Origin: Segetibacter sp. 3557_3
GTDB lineage: Bacteria > Bacteroidota > Bacteroidia > Chitinophagales > Chitinophagaceae
Direction of reading: 5' to 3'
Assembly: GCF_004354985.1 (NCBI RefSeq)
Contig: NZ_SMSK01000001.1
Location: 496,001 to 560,000, forward strand
DNA length: 64,000 nucleotides
The first letter of the stretch is position 1. Every line of letters starts with the position of its first letter. The position numbers and the translations under genes are program-made. Shown here piece by piece: positions 17,752 to 27,661 of the stretch. The notes beneath the pieces are model-generated. The model had not been told where the DNA came from, did not search any database, and saw nothing but the letters and a program-made list of their open reading frames with translations.

Positions 17752-19386
17752 GTGAAAAGAAGAGATTTCCTTCATTTTGCGGGCATTGGCATCAGCGCTT
17801 CACTAATGCAGAGCATCCCGGTATTCGGTTCCCCTATTACGGTAGAAGAAGCACTGACACCTGTTGACGTTGCACTAAAGAAGCGGATGTCGGACGTGGC
17901 GCTGAATGCGGCGCGTTCAAAGGGAGCCACCTACACCGATGTACGTCTTGGCCGTTACCTGAACCAATTTGTAGTAACGCGCGAAGACAAAGTGCAGAAC
18001 ACTGTCAATACGGAATCTTATGGTATGGGCATCCGCGTAATTGCAAATGGGAGCTGGGGTTTTGCCGCTACCGACAATCTTGACGATGACCATATTGCCG
18101 CCACAGCTGCACTTGCCGTGCAGATTGCAAAAGAAAATGCCCGGCTGTTGAAAGAACCCGTGCAGCTCGCACCGCAGGTTGGTTATGGCGAAGTTTCGTG
18201 GAAGGCTCCCATTGAGAAAAATGCTTTTGAGGTGCCTGTTAAAGAAAAGGCCGACCTGCTGCTCTCCGTCAATGCGGCTGCAATGCAAAACGGCGCCAAT
18301 TATATCAACTCGATACTATTTGTGGTGAATGAACAGAAGTATTTTGCTTCCACCGATGGCTCATACATCGACCAGGATATTCACCGCATCTGGCCAACGT
18401 TTACTATTACCAAAATCGACCCGAAGACGGGCAAGTTTGAAACACGGAACTCGTTGAGTGCGCCGATGGGAATGGGATATGAATACCTCGTACCACGACA
18501 ACAGGATAAAATTGCAGGGGTTACTACGCTTTACAAAGGCAGGTACGATATGTTGGAGGATGCGAAAGCCGGTGCAAAACAAGCAACCGAAAAAATGGCT
18601 GCAAAATCTGTTGAAGCCGGCAAATACGACCTGGTGCTTGATCCTTCCCATTTGTGGCTAACCATTCATGAGTCCGTAGGGCATCCGTCTGAACTCGACC
18701 GTGTTTTAGGTTATGAAGCAAATTATGCGGGAACCAGTTTCTTAACACTCGACAAATGGCAGAGCAAAAAATTTAATTTTGGAAGTAAGCTCGTAAACAT
18801 CGTTGCCGATAAAACCCAGCCTGGTTCATTAGGTGCGGTAGGCTACGACGACGAGGGCGTAAAGTGCAAACAATGGGACATCATCAAGGATGGAACGCTG
18901 GTGAATTACCAGGCCATTCGCGACCAGGCCCATATTATCGGGCTTAAAGAGTCGCAGGGATGCTGTTATGCTGACAATTGGGCAAGCGTACAGTTTCAAC
19001 GCATGGCGAATATTTCGCTCCAGCCTGGCCCTGATAACAAAAGCGTAAACGACCTGATCAAAAATGTTGAAAAGGGCATTTATATTATAGGCGACGGCTC
19101 CTTTTCCATTGACCAGCAACGGTACAATTTCCAGTTTGGGGGCCAGCTATACTACGAGATCAAAAACGGTAAAATTGCAGGCATGCTGAAAGATGTTGCC
19201 TACCAGTCGAATACCCAGGAGTTCTGGAATTCGTGCACTGCCATTGCGGGGCAAGCTGATTACCGGCTTGGCGGTTCTTTCTTCGATGGCAAAGGCCAAC
19301 CCGGCCAGGTAAGCGCCGTTTCGCACGGGGCATCTACTGCAAGGTTTAACGGGGTTAACGTTATTAACACAGCAAGAAAAATCTAA
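17752..19386 (+). CDS. tldD: TldD-family metallopeptidase with Tat signal (copy 1)
   Basis: A 544-residue TldD homologue. It starts GTG at 17752 with a twin-arginine signal (KRRDFLHFAGIGISAS), so it is probably exported folded. The zinc-binding HExxxH motif is HESVGH at 306-311. Where many TldD proteins carry CGKGQ near the C-terminus (a metal ligand Cys), this one has DGKGQ. TldD acts together with TldE/PmbA, which follows after a single base (TAA at 19384-19386, ATG at 19388), so the two are surely one operon. TldD/E pairs degrade unfolded peptides and mature peptide antibiotics in E. coli; the target here is unknown. A paralogue of identical length and roughly three-quarters identity lies at 21654. 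Confidence 0.88.
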   Translation: MKRRDFLHFAGIGISASLMQSIPVFGSPITVEEALTPVDVALKKRMSDVALNAARSKGATYTDVRLGRYLNQFVVTREDKVQNTVNTESYGMGIRVIANGSWGFAATDNLDDDHIAATAALAVQIAKENARLLKEPVQLAPQVGYGEVSWKAPIEKNAFEVPVKEKADLLLSVNAAAMQNGANYINSILFVVNEQKYFASTDGSYIDQDIHRIWPTFTITKIDPKTGKFETRNSLSAPMGMGYEYLVPRQQDKIAGVTTLYKGRYDMLEDAKAGAKQATEKMAAKSVEAGKYDLVLDPSHLWLTIHESVGHPSELDRVLGYEANYAGTSFLTLDKWQSKKFNFGSKLVNIVADKTQPGSLGAVGYDDEGVKCKQWDIIKDGTLVNYQAIRDQAHIIGLKESQGCCYADNWASVQFQRMANISLQPGPDNKSVNDLIKNVEKGIYIIGDGSFSIDQQRYNFQFGGQLYYEIKNGKIAGMLKDVAYQSNTQEFWNSCTAIAGQADYRLGGSFFDGKGQPGQVSAVSHGASTARFNGVNVINTARKI

Positions 19387-19387
19387 C

Positions 19388-20722
19388 ATGCCGATTCTAA
19401 CCAAAGAAGCGTCACAGGCCCTTCTCAAAAAAGTGCTCGCCTTTTCAAAAGCCGACGAATGCGAGGTAAACGTATACGGTTCCGACGGTGGCAACATCCG
19501 TTACGCTTTAAATGCCGTATCAACCAGTGGCGGGGTAAGCCAGCGTACATTGGTGGTTTCGTCTGCTTTTGGTAAAAGGTCGGGCGTTGCTACCATCAAT
19601 GAATTCGACGACGCTTCGCTTGAAAAGGTTGTGCGTAGGGCTGAGGACCTGGCCAGACTTGCTCCCGAGAATCCGGAATACGTTTCCGTACTTGGCCCAC
19701 AGGAATACCTTGAGTCAAAAACCTTTGTGGAAGCAACGGCAAACATTACCCCGAAAGAACGTGCTGATGCGGTAGCGGAAAGCCTTAGGATATCTAAAGA
19801 AAATAAACTCGTATCTGCAGGGTTCCTGGAGAATAGTGCAGGCTTTGCTGCCATGATGAACTCCAAAGGTCTCTTTGCATATAATACCAACTCCAACGTT
19901 GCATTTAATGTTACCCTTCGCACCGAAGATGGGAAGGGATCAGGTTATGCTTCCAAAGGCTATAATGATTTTCGCCAACTGGATGTCACAAAAGCCACAA
20001 CAGTAGCTGCACGAAAAGCCACAGGTTCGGTGACCGCACGTGCGATTGAACCAGGCAAGTACACCGTGATACTTGAACCTGCAGCTGTGGCCGTACTACT
20101 CGAAAACATGCTCTTTGCCATGGATGCCCGGCAGGCCGATGAAGGCAGGAGCTTTTTGAGCAAACCTGGTGGAACAACGAGGTTGGGCGAGAAACTGGTT
20201 GATGAGCGGGTAAACATTTACTCCGATCCGCAAAACACCGATCTTCCCACAAGCACATGGGGTGCCGATGGGCGTCCACAGGAAAAGGTAAGCTGGATAG
20301 AAAACGGGGTAGTAAAGAATATGTACTATTCCCGGTTCTGGGCACAAAAGAAAGGGGTGAAAGCCATCCCCGCTCCCGACGGAATGATTATGAAAGGAGG
20401 CACCGCCTCGCTGGACGAGCTGATAAGAGGTACAGAAAAGGGGATATTGGTTACCCGCCTCTGGTATATCCGGCCGGTTGATCCGCAAACCCTCTTGTTT
20501 ACCGGTCTTACCCGGGATGGAACGTTTTATATCGAAAACGGGCAAATCAAGTTCCCGGTAAAGAATTTCCGATTCAATGAGAGCCCGGTAATTATGCTCA
20601 ACAACCTTGAGGCAATGGGTATCGCTGAGCGGACTGTTAGTGGCGAGTCGACACAACATTACCTGTTACCACCACTAAAGATCAGGGATTTTACTTTTTC
20701 GTCGTTATCAGATGCGGTGTAG
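19388..20722 (+). CDS. tldE: TldE/PmbA-family protein, partner of TldD
   Basis: A 444-residue protein of the TldD/PmbA fold without the HExxxH motif, as expected for the non-catalytic TldE/PmbA subunit. Family text includes VRRAEDLARLAPENPEY, the central FNVTLRTEDGKGSGYASKG, and the C-terminal block GLTRDGTFYIENGQIKFPV and NFRFNESP. No signal peptide is visible, in contrast to the Tat-type start of TldD; export as a complex by hitchhiking, or assembly elsewhere, would be needed if they meet in the periplasm. Translation starts one base after the TldD stop. The next gene downstream (931 bp away) is a second TldD without its own TldE. Confidence 0.85.
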   Translation: MPILTKEASQALLKKVLAFSKADECEVNVYGSDGGNIRYALNAVSTSGGVSQRTLVVSSAFGKRSGVATINEFDDASLEKVVRRAEDLARLAPENPEYVSVLGPQEYLESKTFVEATANITPKERADAVAESLRISKENKLVSAGFLENSAGFAAMMNSKGLFAYNTNSNVAFNVTLRTEDGKGSGYASKGYNDFRQLDVTKATTVAARKATGSVTARAIEPGKYTVILEPAAVAVLLENMLFAMDARQADEGRSFLSKPGGTTRLGEKLVDERVNIYSDPQNTDLPTSTWGADGRPQEKVSWIENGVVKNMYYSRFWAQKKGVKAIPAPDGMIMKGGTASLDELIRGTEKGILVTRLWYIRPVDPQTLLFTGLTRDGTFYIENGQIKFPVKNFRFNESPVIMLNNLEAMGIAERTVSGESTQHYLLPPLKIRDFTFSSLSDAV

Positions 20723-20859
20723 GGGGCTTATGTTGAATGTTGAATGTTGAATGATGTATGTTGGATGTTATGAGTTAGGAGTTAAGAATTAAGAGTTAGG
20801 AGTTGAATTTAGAGTGATGAATTAAGAATTAAGAGTCAATGTCGTTTACTTAAGGGAGA

Positions 20860-20947
20860 AATCTTTGGTGACCAGCTGTTGGAATTCTATTTGCCATCGT
20901 TGCCCGCCCGGATGAACCCCGTTCGGACGGGTGTCACTCCCTTGTAC
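20860..20947 (-). repeat. Dispersed GTACAAG element, long form (copy 4)
   Basis: On the minus strand: GTACAAGGGAGTGACA, the inner hairpin CCCGTCCG...CCGGGCGGG, CAACGATG, about 20 variable bases and GCTGGTCACCAAAG. This is the cleanest long form and useful as reference copy. Confidence 0.75.
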
Positions 20948-21147
20948 CGCATCGCTTTATTCACCAATTTCTGCCACTCACCTTAAGTAAACGATTTTGA
21001 ATTAAGAGTGATGAGTTATGAATTAAGAGTGATGCCTTAAGAATTATTAGTGGGGGGCAAGATTGACGAGTTAAGTGCAAGAGCTACGGGATTTGATTTA
21101 CGAGTTGCTTGCGTTGTTGGAATGCTTTATCCATGTCGTTTCTTTAA

Positions 21148-21228
21148 TGTTTTTTGGTTACGAGCGGAGAGACCTTTATTGGGCATCGTTGCGCTGGATG
21201 CACCATTTGATGCCAGGCGGGCTTGTAC
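21148..21228 (-). repeat. Dispersed GTACAAG element, diverged copy (copy 5)
   Basis: On the minus strand: GTACAAG at 21228-21222, a diverged inner part (CCGCCTGG...), CGCAACGATG near 21192-21184, then GCTCGTAACCAAAAAACA. Order and spacing of modules match the other copies. Confidence 0.55.
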
Positions 21229-21287
21229 TTTTGGTGTCGCTATTCAGCAGAATTCGCTCTTAAACCGGGCCCAGTAAGGATAAAATT

Positions 21288-21351
21288 GTACAAGAGTGCG
21301 ACGCAACGGCCGTCTCCTTGATGTTCCTGCAGCTGGGTCCAAAAAAATTGC
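21288..21351 (+). repeat. Dispersed GTACAAG element, short form (copy 6)
   Basis: GTACAAGAGTGCGACGCAAC, then about 20 variable bases, then GCTGGGTCCAAAAAAATTGC. It has no inner hairpin and is very similar to the copy at 44751. Confidence 0.7.
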
Positions 21352-21653
21352 TTTATTGAAAGCTGTTCTCATGTATGATCGATCAATAAAAAGCAAGGCG
21401 TTCCATTTAAGCGTATCGCAGCAGTACTATGTTGAATGTTGAATAGTGTATTATAAATGAAATATGAGTTCAATTAGGGGACAAGCTCATTATACATTCC
21501 GCGTTAATAAGATCGTTCCGAATACTCCGGCATTTCCTGCGGGGCCAAGCTTAATTTACATTTTGCATTTTGCCTTTGCAACCGCATTCCGGTCACGCAG
21601 TTTTACGTAGCTTAGTGGCGTAACAAGACACGGTTACGACTAAACTCTATCGT

Positions 21654-23288
21654 TTGAAAAGAAGAGATTTTTTACAATTTGCAGGTCTTGGTATCGGGGC
21701 CTCTGTACTCCACTCCATTCCTGTACTTGGTTCGCCGATAACGGTAGAACAGGCACTAACACCCGTAGACAACCTGCTAAAACGACAAATGGCCGACATC
21801 GCGCTTAATGAAGGCAGGAGCAAAGGTGCCACCTATGTAGACGTACGCCTTGGACGTTACCTCAACCAGTTTATCAATACCAGGGAAAAGAAAGTAGAAA
21901 ACGTTTCCAACACGGAGTCGTATGGGATGGGCATTCGCGTTATTGCCAATGGATGCTGGGGCTTTGCTGCAACGGATAACCTTACCAAGGAAAATATTGC
22001 GAAAACAGCAGCACTTGCCGTGCAAATAGCGAAAGTGAATGCCCGTTTACTAACTGAACCGCTGAAACTTGCACCACAAAAAGGGTACGGCGAGGTAAGC
22101 TGGAAAACACCGATCGAAAAAAATGCGTTCGAGGTTCCAATAAAAGAGAAGATCGACCTGCTGTTGCGGGTAAATGATGTGGCCATGAGCAATGGCGCCA
22201 CATTCGCCACCTCTTCGTTGTTCCAGGTAAATGAACAAAAATATTTTGCCTCAACCGACGGTTCTTATATCGACCAGGATATACATCGTATCTGGCCAAC
22301 GTTCACCATCACCAAAACGGATAAGCAGTCCGGCAGGTTCGAAACGCGTAATGCACTGAGCGCACCCGTTGGCATGGGCTACGAATACCTTATTCCGGAT
22401 CCGGCAGAAGAGATCCAGGGGCATCTTGTACTTTATAAAAAGCGGTACAACATGTTTGAAGACGCACGTGCTGCCGCCAGCCATGTAGACCAGAAGTTGA
22501 AAGCGAAACCGGTAGAGCCTGGAAAGTATGATTTGGTAATCGACCCAACCAACTTATTCCTGACGATCCACGAATCGGTAGGGCACCCGACGGAACTTGA
22601 CCGCGTACTTGGCTACGAAGCAAACTATGCCGGAACAAGCTTTCTTACCCTGGATAAGTGGAAAGCAGGCAACTTCAATTTCGGCAACAAGCTCGTCAAC
22701 TTTCATGCTGATAAAACTGCTCCGGGTTCCCTGGCTGCGGTGGGCTACGATGATGAAGGCGTAAAATGCAAGGATTGGCCCATCATAAAAGACGGGGTTC
22801 TCGTAAGCTATCAAACCATCCGCGACCAGGCCCATATTATTGGGCTAAACGAATCACAAGGTTGCTGTTATGCTGATAACTGGAACAGCGTGCAGTTTCA
22901 ACGAATGCCAAACGTTTCCTTACTGCCCGGGAAAGCGCCTTTAAAGGCAGTTGACATGATCAAAAACGTTGAGAAAGGCATATATATCCTTGGAAGAAAT
23001 TCTTATAGTATCGACCAGCAACGCTATAACTTTCAGTTTAGCGGACAACTATGTTTCGAAATTAAAAACGGAAAGGTGGGTGGGCTGTTAAAGGATGTCG
23101 CCTATCAATCGAATACCCAGGAGTTCTGGAATGCTACTGCCGCAATTTGCGACCAATCGGATTACCGGCTTGGTGGCTCTTTTTTTGACGGAAAAGGACA
23201 ACCCTCCCAGGTTAGTGCGGTTTCACATGGTTGTGCCACAACAAGGTTTAATGGTGTAAATGTCATCAATACCGGAAGGCGCATTTAG
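21654..23288 (+). CDS. tldD: TldD-family metallopeptidase with Tat signal (copy 2, paralogue)
   Basis: A 544-residue protein, the same length as the TldD at 17752 and about three-quarters identical by eye. It begins TTG at 21654 with KRRDFLQFAGLGIGAS, a twin-arginine signal. The HESVGH zinc motif is kept, so it should be active, and it shares the DGKGQ variant of the usual CGKGQ. It has no TldE of its own; it may share the TldE at 19388. Many differences are conservative and spread along the length, so it is an old duplication under selection, not an assembly artefact. A strong hairpin terminator follows at 23314. Confidence 0.87.
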   Translation: MKRRDFLQFAGLGIGASVLHSIPVLGSPITVEQALTPVDNLLKRQMADIALNEGRSKGATYVDVRLGRYLNQFINTREKKVENVSNTESYGMGIRVIANGCWGFAATDNLTKENIAKTAALAVQIAKVNARLLTEPLKLAPQKGYGEVSWKTPIEKNAFEVPIKEKIDLLLRVNDVAMSNGATFATSSLFQVNEQKYFASTDGSYIDQDIHRIWPTFTITKTDKQSGRFETRNALSAPVGMGYEYLIPDPAEEIQGHLVLYKKRYNMFEDARAAASHVDQKLKAKPVEPGKYDLVIDPTNLFLTIHESVGHPTELDRVLGYEANYAGTSFLTLDKWKAGNFNFGNKLVNFHADKTAPGSLAAVGYDDEGVKCKDWPIIKDGVLVSYQTIRDQAHIIGLNESQGCCYADNWNSVQFQRMPNVSLLPGKAPLKAVDMIKNVEKGIYILGRNSYSIDQQRYNFQFSGQLCFEIKNGKVGGLLKDVAYQSNTQEFWNATAAICDQSDYRLGGSFFDGKGQPSQVSAVSHGCATTRFNGVNVINTGRRI

Positions 23289-23313
23289 CAGCCTCGGTTA
23301 TTATAAAAGCAAA

Positions 23314-23342
23314 AGCCAGGCAATGTTGCCCGGCTTTTTTTT
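23314..23342. terminator. Intrinsic terminator, probably bidirectional
   Basis: AGCCAGGCA and TGCCCGGCT pair (one A-C mismatch) around a 4-base loop, directly followed by a run of eight T (23335-23342). It lies between the convergent ends of the second tldD (+) and the 279-residue gene (-), with an A-rich flank that can serve the opposite strand. Confidence 0.8.
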
Positions 23343-23362
23343 ATTCTACTTCAACTGTTCTG

Positions 23363-24202
23363 CTATATTTCTTTTATCCATTCTTCAACAAAGGCGCGTG
23401 CTGCCTGAACCGCAGGTTTACCGGCACGGAAAGCAAGTTTCCACTGGTTGTTCTTTCTTTCGTATTCTGGATTCACAAAGTACCTGACCCCTTTTTTGTC
23501 GACCAGCGCTGCGTTGAAGTCAATGTTTTCTGTTGTTTTCAAAAATTCCTGCAAGCGCATCTTGATCATGGGCATATAGTTGTCGGGATATTTGGCTTCC
23601 CAGTCTTTAATCCTGGCCTGGTAACCTTGTTCCATTTGCTGCTTCATGGCGGGGAAGTTCTTGGTATAAGCCTTTATGTTTTTGTTTTCAGGATTTTCAG
23701 CCATCTTCAGGTTTTGCTGGGCATATTCAATCATTTGATCAAAGATCTTTTTTGTATCACCCGTAGCTTTCCGTTGGCTTTCTTTCGACGACTCCAGGGT
23801 TTCTTTCGCCCGTTTAATCATATCAGCCCTTAATTCTTCCGGGGTTTGAATCTTTTGTAATGGCTCCGGTTTGTTACGGGCTTTCAGCAACGCATATTCT
23901 TTTTTGAAAGCTTCCGATTGTACATATGTTTTAGCGTAGGCAGCTACATCCCTGGTTATGGCTGCACGATCTCCGACTGCAATGTTTTTCAGGTTTCTCA
24001 TACCATAATAGTCGAGATAACCCGCCAGGAATCCACTGTTGATCTTATTGTTTGCTTGTTCCCGCTGAATACCAAGTTGTGCGAGGAAGTCGCCGGCGGG
24101 TTTAACGCGGAAAGAAAGGAACGCGAATGTCGAACAGGCGATTATTGCTACAGGCAGTGCTGCTTTTAGCATGCGAAGGCTGCCATTTATGAAATGTTTC
24201 AT
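23363..24202 (-). CDS. Secreted or membrane-anchored helical protein of unknown function
   Basis: A 279-residue protein not recognised as a named family. An N-terminal hydrophobic stretch (residues about 13-31, LKAALPVAIIACSTFAFLSF) is a signal peptide or single anchor. The rest is strongly helical and charged (many K/E/Q, for example the stretch around residues 100-180), suggesting a coiled coil or helical bundle, ending in a segment with YFVNPEYERKNNQWKLAF. It starts with ATG at 24202, 20 bp after the stop of the 74-residue membrane protein gene; the two are probably one operon and may act together at the inner membrane or periplasm. No catalytic motif is visible. Confidence 0.7.
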   Translation of the reverse strand: MKHFINGSLRMLKAALPVAIIACSTFAFLSFRVKPAGDFLAQLGIQREQANNKINSGFLAGYLDYYGMRNLKNIAVGDRAAITRDVAAYAKTYVQSEAFKKEYALLKARNKPEPLQKIQTPEELRADMIKRAKETLESSKESQRKATGDTKKIFDQMIEYAQQNLKMAENPENKNIKAYTKNFPAMKQQMEQGYQARIKDWEAKYPDNYMPMIKMRLQEFLKTTENIDFNAALVDKKGVRYFVNPEYERKNNQWKLAFRAGKPAVQAARAFVEEWIKEI

Positions 24203-24222
24203 GATGATGGTAGGTAGAAAAG

Positions 24223-24447
24223 CTAGTAATTAATAAAATGTGGGTATGAGGGTGGGGTAGATTTTGAAACGGACTCTTCGTAAGATCCCTGTTGTTCTGC
24301 TGCTTTATATTCCACAACTTTCTCAACCTGGGCAGCAGGGTCTGCGCTGGTAGAAGTATTAAAAAAGACAGTTAGGTCGGCATACACAAAAACCGGTAAA
24401 ATGATAAAGGCAATCAGTACATGAAATGTAAATTTAAGCTTGCTCAT
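24223..24447 (-). CDS. Small single-span membrane protein, unknown function
   Basis: A 74-residue product starting MSKLKFTFHVLIAFIILPVF; residues about 5-22 form one hydrophobic segment (signal or anchor), followed by a short polar tail rich in S, E and P. A longer frame extends upstream to 24585, but the added part is cysteine-rich and unlike a protein N-terminus, so ATG at 24447 is preferred. It lies 20 bp upstream of the 279-residue gene on the same strand. Not recognised; support is the coding-like organisation and the operon arrangement. Confidence 0.5.
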   Translation of the reverse strand: MSKLKFTFHVLIAFIILPVFVYADLTVFFNTSTSADPAAQVEKVVEYKAAEQQGSYEESVSKSTPPSYPHFINY

Positions 24448-25151
24448 TGTAGTAGTATTTTGCGGTTTCAGTTGTTTGTTATAAGTCAAATTTGCAACAG
24501 ATTTTCCCAGAATGAAATAGCGCGGTGCATGAACTGTAATAAACCTGCAATGAAATGAAACATTCCCGCAACAAAACGAAAGCAAAATAGCGGTTAGGCT
24601 TTCGATCTTTTATTCCATTGTTACGAATAGCTGCTAAAATGATGCACTTTCGCGTAGTCCGCATCACCAAATCCGGTGTGTTGTTGGGTTCTTGGTGCAA
24701 TCCGCGGGGGGAAGCCGAATTGTTGTTTTCCGCGTATGAATTGTTGTTTTCACCTGGTTCTGCCGGCACCATTTCACTTTCCTTTTCCAGGTTTCGTTTG
24801 CTTGCTACCTAAGCTTAAAAACGGCTGCAAGATGGCCTGGGTTACTGCAGGTTAATATGTCGAATGCGTATGAACTGTAGAATTTAGGTGATGAGCCGAC
24901 TGTTATTTAGGAGCATGTGCTAAAGCTTAAGCACACCACAGCTTTGTTGGGGGGAGCCCTCGTTTTCATATAGGGCGTGATGGGTAGGGTTTGGTGCAGC
25001 CTGCCTCCGGCATTTCGCCTTGATTAGCTGCATTCAACCAGGCAATTATCGGAATGGAACCAGGCAATGCCTTGTTACATGCAGCGAAAAACAGGGTTGA
25101 CTTTTGAGCCAGCTTAGCCTTTTTACAAAAAACAAATTCGCAGCCTCGTGG
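24448..25151. other. Intergenic gap, no recognised feature
   Basis: About 700 bp upstream of the small membrane-protein operon and downstream of the broken receptor gene. Short open frames exist but are not protein-like. No dispersed element was identified. It should contain the promoter of the 74-residue gene. Confidence 0.5.
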
Positions 25152-27622
25152 CTAGTTGGTCTTTTCCGGGCTTTCGATATTAAAAAAGTTGTTTTCCTCT
25201 TTTTTCTTGAAACCAAAATTGTATCGCAGGTTTAATCCAAACCGGCGCGTATCTGCCTCCCGGTAACCGCTTGCACTAACGGTTCCCTGGCTTAGGGTAA
25301 ACTTGTTGTTATTGGTGAACAACACATCATTAGCACTTAACGATACGGTTAACTTCTTATTCAGGAATTGCTGGTTTAAGCTAAAGTTCAGCGCACCGAA
25401 TGAACTGAGCTCATAAAACTGCAGTTGTCCATTAAAGCGTGCAAAACCGTTTAGCGTTAACTGGGTTGTTTTGGTAATCTTAAGTGTTTGGTAGGTAAAG
25501 ATGGACCAGCTCCCTCGTTTAAAACCGAGCGGTTTGTTTTCGTACAAGCCCTGGTAGAAGTTGTGGTTGTACTGTGCACCTGCAACAACAAAATACCGCT
25601 TTCCGGGTGGTATCGCCCCGAGTATCCTGAAGTAAGTTTCCCGGTTTGTCCCCAGGTTATCGTAAGTGCGGTAGGCAATACTTTTACTACTGTCGGCCTG
25701 GTAAATCACGTTGGTAAAGATGTCCTTTGTATCGTTAACGCCTATGGCGAAGATTGGGCGTTCATCCACGGAGATGTTCGCCTCGTAGTTGTTGGTGAAC
25801 TGCGGACGAAGGGAGGGGTTGCCGGTCTCAGAAAGGTACGGATCAATGTATCTTAGAAAAGGGTTTAGCAGGTCGTAGGTTGGCCGGCTGATCGTGCGGC
25901 GGTATACGAGGTATGCCTTTAGGTCATAACCCATTATCGACATCAGGTTACGGCTGAGGACACGTAAGGAAAAAAGTCTGTCCGGTGAATGTTGAACGAT
26001 GTATCCTTTGGAACGTACTGGTTACCGTTCATGTTGGTATTTTCTACCCGCCCACCTGCTTTTACAATAATACCGCCGATATTTTTGGATGCCTGGAGAT
26101 ACCCCGAATTGATGTTTTCCCTGTATTTAAAATATGCAGTTCTGCCCTCATCAGGTGTTCTAATGGTATTGATCTCCCGGTAATAATCAGCATTATTTTC
26201 GAAACGGGTAAAGGTTGTTTTCAAACCCGTCTCAACAATCACCTTTCGCGGCAGCTTCAATAACAGGTTCGAGGCAAAGCTGAGGAACCCGAGTTTTGTT
26301 TTTGCCACTCCATCACCCCCAACAACCGGCCTGCCAGCTTGCTTAAAGCTGGTGGAAAAGTCCTGGTGATTGTTATTTGGTGAAAAGGTGTACGAAACGT
26401 CGTTGGTCCACTCACTTCCAGCGCTGTCTGGCTTGTATTTACTGGAAAAGCTTTGGGTAGCAGATATCCCGGTTGCCCGGTTTTGTACATCTGCCAGGTT
26501 GCTGCTGATGAGGCTTCCCGAACTTAGTCGCCTGATATCAGACGTGTTTAGGGTATTGTTCCGGCTTTCATTGGTATTGATCCGGCCGTCGTAGCTAAGC
26601 TCCCATTTGTTGTTTAGCTGGTAGCCGCCACCATAACCGAGGTAAAAACTGCTTCCGGGATACCTGGAATACGCTTGTTGGCTGAGCAGGGAGTCTGACG
26701 CAAACAACCGGTCTGTATTGATCTGGTCATAAGTATTTCTCCGCGTAAATTGAAGGTTAACATAGCTGTTCGACTTTCCATTGCTGTTATTAAGGTTAAC
26801 ACCCGCAAACTGGTTACCATAAGTGCCCTGGTTAAGGCCGAGGTTTATACTGCCGGTTAATCCGATACGAACCCCTTTTTTCAAAACCACGTTAACAATA
26901 CCACCTCCACCGCTAGCATCGTATTTGGCAGAAGGTGTGCGCAGGATCTCGATACTTGCGATAGCATTTGGTGGCAGGCTTTTAAGCATGGTTGATATGT
27001 CGGCCGCACTCATTTTTTGTTCGCGGCCATTGATATAGATCCTGGCAGGAGTAGTACTGCTGAGGTAAACATTTCCATCCTGGTCCACAAACAAGCCTGG
27101 TGTTTTCTCAAGTATTTCAAAGGCGTTGGTGCTCGAGAGCGCCAGGTTCTCCGGGTCAACAATCATCTTGTCGTCTTCCTGCCTGAACATGGGTCGGGTA
27201 GTTGTAACGACAACCCCACCCATGGTTGATTTAACTGGCAGCAATACCATCCGCAAGGTATCATCAGTGCTGACCGACAGTTGTGTTTGGGCAGCCGCAT
27301 ACGACACCGACGTTGCACGAAGAATGTAGGTCTTCCCTTTTGTGAGCGACACGGTGACAAATCCATAAGAGTCGGTGACCCGTTGAAGCCTGACGGAGGA
27401 GTCGCGTACCTCAGTCGCCTGCACGGTTGCAAACGGGATTGCCTGCCGGCTGCTATCAACCACATTAATGACAATGTTTTGTTGTTGGGCGATGGTCGCA
27501 AGCGATACTATTAAAAACGCGATTGAAGCGATTAACTTCTTCGGAGACTGAACTTTCGATGCTGTTGCGATTCGGATAGGGTGAGATTGGCCGAGCAAGG
27601 TGCGCGGCGTAGGAATATACAT
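25152..27622 (-). pseudogene. TonB-dependent receptor-like outer-membrane beta-barrel gene, split by a frameshift
   Basis: Two frames together give one protein of about 820 residues. The first covers signal peptide (LIASIAFLIVSLATIAQ), a carboxypeptidase-regulatory-like domain (VVDSSRQAIPFATVQATEV), plug (VVVTTTRPMFRQEDDKMIV, ILRTPSAKYDASGGGGIVN) and half of the barrel, ending at HRTDFFPYVSSAVT-stop. The second resumes in another frame as LSRNLMSIMGYDLKAYLVYRR and runs to the normal C-terminal barrel. Restoring one base between 25955 and 25963 joins PYV directly to LSRNL, the usual continuation in the OMP_b-brl_3 receptor family. It is therefore a single-base deletion (or a sequencing error). 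No SusD partner is adjacent. ATG at 27622 is the likely start; a TTG at 27661 is also in frame. Confidence 0.82.
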
Positions 27623-27661
27623 GAAGTGATGGATCTTTATAAGCAGCAAAAGTACTTGCAA

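Larger units (their letters stand above)
20723..21653. other. 930-bp repeat-rich intergenic region
   Basis: No credible gene. It contains low-complexity reiterations (TTGAATGTTGAATGTTGAATG near 20733, GAATTAAGAGTTAGGAGTTG near 20785-20810 and again near 21000) and three copies of the dispersed GTACAAG element (20860-20947 minus, 21148-21228 minus, 21288-21351 plus). This is the densest set of that element in the window and separates the two tldD paralogues. Confidence 0.6.

Noticed and set aside
21050-21277. Two overlapping short frames (75 and 62 residues)
   Set aside because: Lie within repeat-rich DNA with a dispersed element inside; hydrophobic composition seems accidental.
21654-23288. 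Second tldD as an assembly duplicate of the first
   Set aside because: The two copies differ at many positions throughout the protein and have different start codons and flanks.
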